64,000 nt of DNA from Oasisia sp. SBJ-2009 (Eukaryota > Annelida > Polychaeta > Sabellida > Siboglinidae). Made by a program: the position numbers and the translations under genes. Each line of letters begins with the position of its first letter. Positions within the stretch are counted from its first letter, which is position 1. The stretch covers positions 44,493,462 to 44,557,461 of the forward strand of contig OZ024862.1 of NCBI GenBank assembly GCA_964017155.1, written 5' to 3'. This document shows, piece by piece, positions 11,841 through 24,133 of this stretch. The notes under the pieces are model-generated. The model saw only the letters and a program-made list of their open reading frames with translations, had not been told where the DNA came from and did no database searches.

Positions 11841-13004
11841 ACTAGATATGGGTCACATATTAATTGCTCATGCTATATATATGAATTTATTATTTATGTT
11901 TTGATGTACCCAGTAACTATATATCGAGGGTATTGCTATTCATTTTGGAGGTCATAATATCAGAGTAAACATTGCCAAAATTTGACAGATCAAATCAAGG
12001 CCAATTCTGGAGAGGTGTATCTGTGCCAATTAGGAGAAAATTAAAGCATCAAATATGCATGACTGCTACCAGGTAGTCGAAGTAATACATTCATTAACAG
12101 GGAAAATAATCACACGATAGTTTATTGTAATAAATTACTACATGGTTGGAAATAAAATATTTCAACATTCAACGATTTATTAATGTTTTTCGTGTCAATA
12201 TTCATATAATGAAGTATGTGAATGGCTTTGCAGAAATCCACCTTTATGATCTAAAATTAGCAATTCCCTTAGACGCTAATGCTCGGCAGCATTACCGCTG
12301 CGACATGAGTGTTTACTTGGTACAGGTTTACAGTGGAGGTGCCATGCAAGTCCTTGCTTAGGACAAGAACACATGTGTACTAGCAATCAACAAAACAGGC
12401 CCTGTGACAGCCAACACCAGTGGAGGATTAAAGCCTCAGACTACACCAGACAGCTCAATTAATCCAACAGCCTTGTGCAAATACCACCAGCTCCAACAGC
12501 CTGCTGCAGAATGTTGCTATTTCTGCTTATGACCGCACAGAGCCATCGTTCATGTTTATTTACGAGAGAATCTGCAAATACCCAGTTCACATATTGTCCA
12601 ATAAATATCACGCACATCAAGGAAAACATCACAACGCTGGATAATGTATGTGGACAACATTGTTTGGTTGTCTTTATTGTAGCCAGAGATTGAAATCTGA
12701 GACGCCGTTCAAGTGTATGCACTGACACCGACAGAATTTAAAAAGGACGAGGTAAATAGTAAAAATGGCTTTAAAATATATGAAACCATAATTATATAGT
12801 TATACATTCTCCAGATGAGAACATGCAAATACACATATATTTTGAAGATTGTATTACACAGCGATATTCACTTCCAAATGTGTGCACATTCTTAATGATA
12901 TTTTAATATAGACAGCTTATAACAGTCATTCATTGTTACATATTTGGTTTTTAATTACCGAGTATCCATGGATAGAAGAGGAAAGTAGTTGGAAGTAGAA
13001 TACG
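11841..13004. other. AT-rich intergenic sequence, no gene recognised
   Basis: Small open frames at 12146-12361 (plus) and 12459-12728 (minus) overlap each other or lack any family signature. No RNA gene or mobile element identified. Confidence 0.5.
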
Positions 13005-13305
13005 ATGGGCAGGACTGGGCTAGGCAGGGCAGGCAGGGCTGGGCTATCAGGGCGGGCAGGGCAGGGCAGGGCAGGCACGGCTGGGCTATCAGGACGGGGA
13101 GGGCTGGGCTATCAGGGCGGGCAGGGCAGGGCCGGCAGGGCTGGGCTATCAGGGCAGGCAGGGCTGGGCTGGGCTATCAGGGCGGGGAGGGCTGGGCGGA
13201 CAGGGCTGGGCTATCAGGGCGGGGAGGGCAGGGCTGGGCGGGCAGGGCTATCAGGGGGGGGGAGGGCTGGGCGGACAGGGCTGGGCTATCAGGGCGGGGC
13301 AAAGA
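13005..13305. repeat. G-rich minisatellite
   Basis: About 300 bp of GGGCTATCAGGGC(G)GGCAGGGCAGGGC-like units of variable length. Repeated runs of three or more G on the plus strand make G-quadruplex formation possible. Confidence 0.9.
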
Positions 13306-13976
13306 ATGGATGAGAGACAGCAGAAGTGTGGAAAGCAGATGAGGGTGACAGATGAAGACGGGGAAGACTAAGGGTCAGATGGGAAAAGTCTGAGAGGGGA
13401 TCGAGGGAAAGAAGTTATCCATTGATAGAAGAAACATCAGGTAAAAGGAGCAGTTTTTTTCAAATCCCAACATGGTTAGACTCAGTAATTTAATCGATAC
13501 TGAACATGACCAAAAACACACAAATTCATGGAATAAAAATATTCAGTCAAATAATTGTATACCAGTTTGTATTATCAAAACAAAACAAAGCTGGAAAATT
13601 ATACCTTTATTGACAGGCATGGGATGTAATCGTGATACCCAGGACTATGACCCATTTCAATCTGGGTTAGTCAGTACCCGGCAATCAACAACAGCTGACT
13701 GCTGAATGATGAGAAACAATTCAATCACAACAGCGCTCACAATGAGATTTTTGTCCTAATGCTCTCCAGATGCGTCAATGTCACGTGAACACATGGCACT
13801 GTGGCTGGCTAATACCAAAAACAAACTCATATCAAGAGCATGCCCAAAGGACCCATAAATGTGGTGTTGATTATGAATTCAAAACCTAGCCACATTGGCT
13901 GGTGGTCTCATCTGTCAACACTGGTAGTTTCGTTGTTCTGGGTGTGTTTACCATTCAGGAATTACACAGATACGTC

Positions 13977-15583
<1,607 letters not shown>

Positions 15584-17463
15584 TTATAGCACGGAGAGCG
15601 GCTGCTGCGCTCCCTCTTTGGGGGTCGTCTCAACCGTGTCTTTGTAGACCTCGCTATAACGCACAGACTTCTTGCCGGCACGCTGGCGCCGTGTCTGCAT
15701 GATCTTGTAGATGAAGAAGGCAATGAGGAGGAGGCAGATGATGATGATGGGGATCGCGATCCCGAGGGCCAGGGCCGAGCTCCCGCCCCCTCCCCCCGGG
15801 GAGCATGACAACGCCTCCGTCACCTCGTGAAGTTTGTGTCCGGCCACAGACTCTGGTGCCGCGCATCTGCAACAGGATGTCAGTTAGTCACTGATGTTTA
15901 CTGCCTATTTATGTATCGTCTGTTGTTTATTTGTTGTGCTCCTCTTAAAGTTATTGTAAGGATATTGATATACTAGAAAGAGTATAAAGGAGAGCAACCA
16001 AAATGATACAAAAACTCAGGAATATTAGTTATGAAATGCGTCTAAAAGAATGTGGATTAACAACACTAGAAACCAGGAGATTGAGAGGAGATCAGATAGA
16101 AGTGTTTAAAATATTGAATGGGTATATGTTGACATCTGCTGCTCTTCAGCAACTGTTGACTGGTGTAGTGTTTAATGCGCAGAAGAGAAGGCCAAATAAA
16201 ACTAAGAGAGTACAATAAACAACCACCTAAATGGCATGCTTCAAGTCTAAATGAACCATGTATGTCACACCGCCCCAATATGCTAGTGGACTGTTAACTC
16301 TAGACTGACCATCAAGGTGCAATACTATTATGTCAAGAGACAGAAGAATGCCTGTTTCTTGATAAGATTATACATAAATTAAATATGGCTATAATTATGT
16401 TACATATTCGTCATCATCACGAGGTCAACGATGCTAGCCAAGTGACCAGTGATCGATTGGTTCATACATACGTGATGTTCTCGTCATCGATGCGGTCAAG
16501 GTCTAGTGCCTTCATCCACTGTAGATTGCAGTCACACATCCACGGGTTGTCTCCGAGGTGTAAGACGTGCAGGTTCTGCCAGCCAACACCCTCAGAGTCC
16601 CCACCTGACAATGTCTTCAACTTGTTGCCGTTCAGATGCAAGGTCTGAAGAGTATTCCGGCAGTCGCGGAAGAGGCCGCCTGGAATCTCAGTGATCTTGT
16701 TCTCGGCTAGATTCAGCGATGTCAGGTTCTTGAGCCCACTGAAGGCGCTGGCTGGAATCGCTGTCAGCGAACACCCAAGCAGGTTCAACGTCTGCAGGTG
16801 GGGTAGTTTTGAGAGTGTGTTTCCTGGGATGGTTCCTAGAGGATTTCGCCGGAGATCTAGGGTGGTGAGAGCCTCGGCCTTCGACAGGGCATCAATGGGG
16901 ATGCTGTCTAGTTCACACCGACCCAACTTAATGTGCTTCAGCTTCTTGTGATTGCTGAACGCATTCTCCGATATGTGAATTCCTGGATTCTCTGCCAGAT
17001 TTACCATGATCAGGTTTGGAAGGTTCGCAAACGTGTCGACTTTGACTTCTGTGATCCCGTTGAAGTGCAGATTCAGGTCTGTCACCGCAGCAAATCCACT
17101 GAACATGTCTTTGCGCAATGGTGCCAGTTTGTTGCCACTAAGGTCAAGTGTTTTGAGAGATGGAAGGTTCTGTAAGGTGAAGTCAGTGAGGGCACTGTCT
17201 CGGATGGCCAACACCTCAGCCTGGGGATAAGGAAATGCTAAGAGGGTTCCGAACGGGCACTCCTCAAATATGAATTCGGTAATTGTTGGTGGAATGTTGT
17301 TTGGTAGGTGTTTGAGATTGCGGCAGATGATTGTGTTTTTTACGCAGGAGCAGTTCTTAATGGACGAGCAGTCCACCGTTGCAGATGACAGGTGGACAGC
17401 ATGGCACAGGAGAATGGCAGGCACGATGTACATCAACGGCACCGCCATCTTGCATAGGTTCAT
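15584..17463 (-). CDS. LRR transmembrane receptor-like protein, two coding exons: join 17463-16472 and 15866-15584
   Basis: Exon 1 opens with ATG at 17463, directly after the acceptor TTTGGTTTCAG, so a 5' non-coding exon lies upstream. It ends at 16472 before the donor GTATGT. Exon 2 begins at 15866 after CTGTTGCAG (intron phase 2) and stops with TAA at 15584. The spliced protein has 424 residues. Residues 1-28 are a signal peptide. An LRRNT with CSSIKNCSC spans about 31-60, followed by roughly nine to ten LRRs (LKTLDLSGNKL, LTTLDLRRNPL, LTSLNLAENKI, LHVLHLGDNPW). An LRRCT begins NPWMCDCNLQW and is completed across the splice by CAAPESVAGHKL...LSC. A Gly-rich linker, one helix (about 362-384, IAIPIIIICLLLIAFFIY) and a 40-residue tail follow. 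The tail has an ITIM-like VRYSEV (Y401) and ends in SVL, a possible class I PDZ ligand. The expected role is cell-surface adhesion or ligand recognition. The ligand and the orthologue are unknown. Confidence 0.93.
15867..16471 (-). other. Intron of the LRR gene
   Basis: 605 bp, donor GTATGT at 16471-16466 and acceptor CTGTTGCAG ending at 15867. Joining at these sites restores an LRRCT with all four cysteines in register, which is strong support for the splice. It contains an antisense LINE fragment. Confidence 0.9.
15958..16125 (+). mobile_element. Internal fragment of a CR1-like LINE (dead)
   Basis: Translates as the reverse-transcriptase C-terminal region KDIDILERV, stop, RRATKMIQKLRNISYEMRL and onward to FKILNGY. 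This matches the intact copy at the right edge of the window almost residue for residue. One CAA-to-TAA stop is present. Both ends break inside the ORF, so this is an internal piece without the 3' tail. It lies antisense within the LRR gene intron. Confidence 0.9.
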
Positions 17464-17632
17464 CTGAAACCAAACCAAAATAAATCAGGTTAATTCAACC
17501 AAAACATGCCTTAGACAGACCACTGGTTGCATGGATATTACATATTTTATTTATAATTTTTACAGTTAGTATACATAGTATATCCATATATGTAATAAAT
17601 AGTTATAGCATTCAAAAAAGATATAAGTCATT

Positions 17633-17636
<4 letters not shown>

Positions 17637-17675
<39 letters not shown>
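17637..17675. repeat. (AT)n microsatellite
   Basis: About 19 AT dinucleotides upstream of the LRR coding exon. Confidence 0.95.
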
Positions 17676-17678
<3 letters not shown>

Positions 17679-17695
17679 AGCTTCTACCCTTCATA

Positions 17696-18310
17696 CTCCC
17701 AACTTCAGCCCTTCTTATAACCATCACATACATTATAGCCACCACCCATACTCCTAGCTTCAATCATTCCTATAACCATCACATACATTATAACCACCAC
17801 CCATACTCCTAGCTTCAATCATTCCTATAACCATCACATACATTATAGCCACCACCCATACTCCTAGCTTCAATCATTCCTATAACCATCACATACATTA
17901 TGACCATCACCCATACTCCTAGCTTCAATCATTCCTATAACCATCACATACATTATAACCATCACCCATACTCCTAGCTTCAATCATTCCTATAACCATC
18001 ACATACATTATAACCATCACCCATACTCCTAGCTTCAATCATTCCTATAACCATCACATACAGCATAGCCACCACCCATACTCCTAGTTTCAACTATTTG
18101 TATAACAAGACACTGAAGACAGTTTATTAAATGTCTCGAACAAGAGAACATTGTCTTGTGGTCAGTACAAAATCATTAAAAACTAAAAAACACCTAATAA
18201 CCACCACCCATACTCATAGCTTCAACTATTCCTATAACCATCATATACATTATAACCATTACCCATATTCCTTGCTTCAATTATTCCTATAACCATCACC
18301 CCTACACTCC
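17696..18310. repeat. 55-bp minisatellite with an interruption
   Basis: Units begin TATAACCATCACATACATTA and continue with CCACCCATACTCCTAGCTTC. Starts recur every 55 bp at 17771, 17826, 17881, 17936, 17991 and 18046. An unrelated 90-bp stretch (about 18106-18197) separates these from two or three more diverged copies ending near 18310. Confidence 0.93.
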
Positions 18311-18814
18311 AAACTTCAAGTACAATACTTGTAGGTGTAGGTGTGTTTGAACTTTAATTGTACTTGACAGTGTCCTTGACCTGAACCGCGGTCAAGAGAA
18401 CCACTCATGTCACAGTCACACACAGGTAGGGTGTTCAGCGGTCAGGGAATCGGATAGTCTACTCTGAGAACTGGGGCTTGACTCCACTGGCGGCTAGTAA
18501 AAACTACTTTCACTTTCAGTCATTCCAATTTGACTACTTGTCTTGGAAGAGTGAACGAGAAATGGTTCTTTATGTTCGGTGACTCTGCCATAGGAAGAAA
18601 TAAGAACTCGTCAAGGGAAGTGTAGAAACTGTTGGGGACTTGATCTGAGCCAATGCTGGCAATGGTCTCCATAGTCATGCACTGGTCATGTTCCAGTTGG
18701 CTGCTGTTCACAGTCTGACACTCAGGGCTTTATGTAGGATCAAATTATTGCCAGTCACACATCTGCCTCTCCCAGATACTGGACGGAGCTCTCTGCAGGG
18801 CGTTTAAAGTCCAA
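18311..18814. other. Intergenic sequence, no gene recognised
   Basis: Unique sequence between the 55-bp array and a SINE. A minus-strand open frame at 18520-18711 matches nothing I know. Confidence 0.5.
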
Positions 18815-19060
18815 CGAGAATTTGTGAGTCCGCTACAGGTTACACATTTACCCCGTGTGTGGGGTCTTTTACTTCCCCCGGCATAGACACTAGATAGAAG
18901 GGACCACCAGGTTTTAGTGTCTCTTCCGAAAGACACAGGCAAATGTGGGGTGAACCCGTGAACGAAACTGCCTAAATTTCAAAACAGCGGTAGGTGGGAT
19001 TGAACTACTATCACCTCAATTGACAGTCCGGCGCTCTACCGTGCAACCACCGCTCCCCAC
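18815..19060 (-). mobile_element. tRNA-derived SINE, copy 1
   Basis: On the minus strand the head has a pol III A box (TGGTTGCACGG, complement of 19039-19049) and a B box (AGTTCAATCCC, complement of 18996-19006), within a tRNA-like block starting GGAGCGGTGG. The body contains GTCTTTCGGAAGAGACACTA and ends near GTAGCGGACTCACAAATTCT. It shares head and body with copies at 53721-53958 and 49997-50232. Like the second copy it is on the minus strand. Confidence 0.85.
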
Positions 19061-21979
19061 ATGTTTTGGTGAGCACATGGATGTTAACTGTTAAGCCGGT
19101 TCAAAACTTGAAAATGTATCTGATGACCTGAAATGGACTACAAACACACATATGACACCATTTACACTCACTTTCAAGGCATAACTAACAATATCTATGG
19201 TTTTGGAAGACCTTTTTTGCTCATTCATTTTTTTACCCGTCCACCCATATTTTTACCCGTCCATAGCGGTTTTTACCCGTCCAAATGACAGGTGGACGGG
19301 TCTCTGCATAAAGCTATGCTGACACTGACGGAGTACTGGACCAACCCGGTCAGGATGGAGGTAGACATTGGAGCTGTGAGACCAACTGACAGTACCTCTC
19401 AATGATGTCACTAGGACCTACACACCACATACACTGGAGCTGTAAGACCAACTGACAGTACCTCTCAATGTCACTAGCAACTACACACCATATCTGCATA
19501 AGACAGCTAGAACACAGACACATTGTTGTTATTCAAATGTGTGTAATGTATTCAGCACCAGCAAAACAATGACAGTGTGAATACCCAGGCCCTGCAGGAC
19601 CTCATCCAGAGTCAGCCGCTGGTAGACAAGAGACCTCTGTGTCTCTCTTGAATGACACATGAGTGCAATTTTGGTATTGAGTTTTTCACAACAGACGTAC
19701 ATTCATCGTCTGCCCTAACAGTGAGTAACAGCGTGGGCTTATGTCATTTAACCACAAAAGGTAACAGACACTATGATGTAGGCACAAAGCACAGGTGTGT
19801 GGACTTACACTGTGTTTTGTTGTTGTTGCAAATCTAGCCTTCGATATTTTGTTGCATCACTTCTTAGCCACTGACATTTATTACTGTTCAACAATTATTT
19901 ACAATAAAAAGTAAGTTTCTAAAAGAACAATTATATCCATTACACCAGTACACCCCAATATATTATACAATTTATACTATATATAGTGAAGACACAAGCA
20001 TGTCTAAAATGCAACTGCAAAAAAATGAATTACCGGTACAAATAAAATTATGGTAATTCTGTATGTATGCCTGTGGACCGACATCTCTTAAGTTTTGCAT
20101 CAGCCATATATCTGATCAAGTTAAAAAAATTGCATGTGATCTAGTGTGCACACTGGGATGGTTTGTGGATTTAAATGTTTTCATAATTCGTCCAGGGGAT
20201 TGGAGAAATTGAGGGGCTCAGTGTCTCTAAAGGCTGTAATACATACTCAATATACAGCCTGTATATTGAGTAAGCCACATATTAGCATTTTGTTGTTTCT
20301 TGCACATGAATGCACACCTGTTTCTGGGATGCACTTAAACAATGAAACGCAATTTTCAAAAAACAATTAGCAAAGACATCTTCCTGACGCATCTCTGGCT
20401 AACCGAGCCAGAGCATATAAAATGATGCGATCAATATAGGTGGTATTTATGAACCATGTTATTCAGCGTTCAACACAACTGTATTTTCAACTTTTAGAAG
20501 GTTTACACACCACAATAATACAACAAAGTACAAAATTATAACATGCCAACTTATTTTAGTTAATATCATTATATTTTACTTAGTACTCTCAGATATAGGT
20601 TGGCAGGATAATTTGCTGTTCTTTAGTTTTTCCAGGAGAACAGGAGGGTGGCTAGGCATTTTATTACTTCCATAGATAAAGTATTTGTTTCCATAGTGCT
20701 ATACAGCTCACTGCCACAAGTCGTAGTTACTGATGTGTCTTCATGGAGTTGGGCCTGTTGTTCACAATTTCGTTAAAAAATCAGTGTTTCCCCTGCTACA
20801 CGATGAGCGACCTGGGCGACATAACTGTTTTTCTAAACGACATTGCCCAAGATATACTAAAATTGCCACCTCTGTGACTCATTGTATTTCCTGTGATGCA
20901 GCTGACTATTTATAAGTAATGTTACAGTTATACACATCTACATGCTAATTTGTGAATTTCTTTACAATGAGTAGGCTAAAATACACTTCATAAGGCACCA
21001 TTTTTAAGCTATTAAAAAAAATTCTTGTTCTTGGAGGCATGGCCTCAGACCCAAGTCATGTTGTACCTTTTGACTCAAGCCGCATGGGGTCTTTGGAGAG
21101 GTCAGCCGCCTAGCACTATTCTATCTGTATATATAGAGAAACAGCCCTTCATTTGCCAAGCCACATTGTTCGCTCAATTAACAACACTTGTGGCAAGAGT
21201 GAATGATTTATTCTCAAGTCAGAATTCAGGTTTATGATAACAGTTTTTAACAGAACTTATGAAAAGTAACTGAAACAGTTGTTTCTGTAGCCACGGACAC
21301 GGTGGACATATAGGTTTGGAGAACAATTGCTTCCCAGAGAAGGTGTCTGACTGAACAAGTCTGTCAGAGAATTAAAGTGTTAAATGCTTTGAGCAATCCT
21401 GGTGATTGGATACTGTTTACTTACGTTTACTTAATTTCCCAATTGTGCTTTTGCACATGACCCCACCTCTCAATGCTGGCGTAATGACCCTAAGCCTTTC
21501 TAAATTTATATCATTATAATAATAAAGACATAGATATACATGCTTTACTTTTAGTACTTTATCCACCATTTTGAAAGCTTGTAATCAACAGCTAAATGTG
21601 TCATGGTATCATAGATCATAATGCTGTTACGTATTATTGTCAAATACTGACAATAACAAACTAGTCACACTCAGTCAGTGACTCAGTGATGTCCGTGTAA
21701 GACTGTAACGCCCACTCATTGACATTGTGTCATATTGTAAACAGTGTAATTAGGGCATCATGTCAGGTAAAACACAAAACAACGATATGTTTACTGCGTT
21801 ATTCGCACAGCATACTACTATCAAACCTACATTCTAAGAAGTTTCACAAAGACCTAAACTAGCTTCAGAACGTCTTTGCGTGGCTGATTATGTGTTACTC
21901 ATCATGCATGGTTATGAGGCGAGTGACACCGAGATTGACTGAGCGAGCGGGGAGCCAAACCAGATTTCGTTTTGTTCTA
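19061..21979. other. Intergenic sequence with minor repeats, no gene recognised
   Basis: Three copies of TTTTTACCCGTCCA occur at 19228-19285, with an inverted partner GGTGGACGGGT at about 19292. A direct repeat of about 50 bp (GACCAACTGACAGTACCTCT core) occurs at 19372-19420 and 19436-19485. The remainder is AT-rich unique DNA with only short unconvincing open frames. Confidence 0.5.
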
Positions 21980-22098
21980 AATCGACTTCGGTCGAAGAAA
22001 TATTACCAACATTATTATGTTAAAACAATGACATCGCCGAAATAAATGACATGCTTCGTGTACCGTAAGTCTGGTCAAATTTGAACTACCATGCTTAC

Positions 22099-22440
22099 CT
22101 ATAAACAAAGTTCTGTCCGCTTTATCTGCACACGTCAAATACACAACGCACTTCCTTTGGCACGTTTAGGTCACAACTGCAGCGGCGACTCCTGGTGAAT
22201 GCCACCCACGCAAGCAAGCGCTGGCCACTCCGGAAGGTGGCGCCACAGTTCCTCACACGATTTCCGAAACTGCTGCGTCGTCGTGGTCGCGTTCCTTCTA
22301 GTGCTTGCATTATGCGAGCAAATAACGAAATCGACTTGATTGAGTTGATTCAATGTGGCATCCAACATTGTGAGACATTGTCAGTCATTGACATTGCTGA
22401 TCCTGCTTACTGCATTATGCAACGTTAGGTTTTTGAACCT
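22099..22440 (-). other. Candidate 5' non-coding exon or promoter region of the LRR gene
   Basis: A minus-strand splice donor (TTTATAG then GTAAGCAT) lies at the 22099/22098 junction. It sits at the edge of a block that is richer in CpG than its surroundings (about 21900-22330). The LRR coding exon begins right after an acceptor at 17464, so it needs an upstream exon, and this is the best donor I noticed upstream. The block also holds a 65-codon ATG frame at 22368-22171 with no known family. The linkage is inference. Confidence 0.25.
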
Positions 22441-22639
22441 AAAGTTCCATTGATTTGATGCGCTTTCCGTCGATCCCTGCCCCTGACCATGGCCCTGACG
22501 GCCTGACGGCCTGACAGCCGGCCCTGGCTAGGCTATGCCTATGGCCTAACTTAGTTGTCCCGGCTCTGAGACAATCTGACACTTGTGTCTTAGACTAGTC
22601 CTGATGTTGTATGCATAACCAGGATCAGCGGAAGCGCAA

Positions 22640-22949
22640 AGGTTATTACAGTGTTTTTTCTCTGTTAAGGAAGAGAGAAGGACTAGAGGACATGGAATTT
22701 CATTAGCAAAGAAGCAGTGTAGACTAGATATTAGAACATTTTCATAAAGAACAGTAAATGAATGGAACAGATTATCGGCTGATTGTGTAGGTGCTAGTAG
22801 TGTTAATATGTTTAAAAATAAAATTGACATGTAGCTAGGAAGGGCTGGGTACGTTTAGATAGATAGGTTGGACTCTCGATAAGCCAAATGGCTTCCTTGT
22901 CCACCTGCCATCTAGAGTTGATTCTCTAGGTGGCAATCTTGTTAAATCT
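22640..22949 (+). mobile_element. 5'-truncated CR1-like LINE, 3' end (dead)
   Basis: Encodes the last ~70 residues of the same LINE ORF as at the right edge (EERRTRGHG, NEWNRLSADC, VNMFKNKIDM) with stops in place of a glutamine and a tyrosine. The family's 3' untranslated region follows (CTCGATAAGCCAAATGGCTT, CCACCTGCCATCTAGAGTTG) and ends at CTTGTTAAATC. The 5' truncation is typical of LINE insertion. Confidence 0.92.
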
Positions 22950-23149
22950 ATATATTCAGTATTGTCAATTTAGAAATAGGATATCCACTTTGTCTTTAAA
23001 ATATAGTTTTGCAGTTGGAAACTTGGCTGCATGTTGTCTGGCAATCGACAGCGGGTGAGCTGTGTAAATGAATGATCGTTATCAGTAACTGCCGCGTGGC
23101 TGAATCATTACCAGAACAATAATTTGAATGAAGAGTTCAGTTGGTAGGA

Positions 23150-23425
23150 CAAACTAAAAAGTGGGAAAGACGGAATGGGGGGAGGAAATGTGGGCAAGAA
23201 GAAAATGTGGGCAAGAAGGGAAAGGTTGGCAAATGAGAAAAAGAAGGCAAGAAAAATGGCAGCCAAGAAAAATAAGTGTGCAAAAGAAAAGGTGGCCAAA
23301 TAATAAATGGTGTGCAAGTACGAAAAGGTGGGCAAGTAATAAAAGGTGGACAAGTAATAAAAGGTGGGCAAGTAATAAAAGGTGGACAAGTAGGAAAAGG
23401 CAGACCTGGAAGTAGAAAAAGGTAG
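23150..23425. repeat. Purine-rich 18-bp minisatellite
   Basis: The best units are GGTGGACAAGTAATAAAA / GGTGGGCAAGTAATAAAA at 23320-23400, with decayed relatives (GGCAAGAAGAAAATG, GGTGGCCAAATAATAAA) to the left. Confidence 0.85.
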
Positions 23426-24099
23426 GCAAGTTTGAAAGATATAATGTTTAAAATTGTCTATTTAATTAATAAATTAGTGCTTTTTGTTATAATTTGAACT
23501 TGACTCTTCCATTTGCTGTATTTTTAGATGAGATCCGCCCATCCCCCTTTGAGCTAATGAGGTGGATCAAAATATGTGCATGTTACAGTCAGCAGCAAGT
23601 TTCGGACTGGACTGGGCAGCAGTGGGCCATAGTGCCAGTAGATGGTCAGTCAGCCTTCTCCATCATCACGCTACTACAACCTGGACAACACTGCATAACG
23701 CAACGCTATGTAATTATAACAATTATTTTATTAGATGCATTCCATAATCTGTCAGTTGTCACGCTTCCACATCATAACATTGCAATTAGTTGACATCAAA
23801 GCCACGGGGAAGGGGCCATGATGCAACACAGTTTTGTGAGACACAAAACAGTTTGTGAAGGCCCCCACCATACAAACTGTTCTGTAGAGGTCTCCCCTGG
23901 GAAACATGAGCACCTACACCAACACTGCATTGTTTGTGTTGTTGGTTATGTATGAAACTTGTATAATGTTTTTAATAAATATTTAATATTTTCATACTGC
24001 ATTTTTTTTATTCTTATAACAATACATCCTGTTCTGACAATGCATTACATATATCTTTTTTATTGAGTAGTATGTTATATATTATGTATTTGTGTATGC

Positions 24100-24133
<34 letters not shown>

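Noticed and set aside
16003..16218. 71-codon plus-strand frame as an independent gene
   Set aside because: Its first two-thirds are the reverse transcriptase tail of a CR1-like LINE fragment; the rest is intron sequence.
16506..17467. Several plus-strand frames of 60-90 codons
   Set aside because: They are opposite-strand shadows of the LRR coding exon.
18990..19060. tRNA gene on the minus strand
   Set aside because: A and B boxes are present, but the block continues into a body shared with two other copies, so it is a SINE head.
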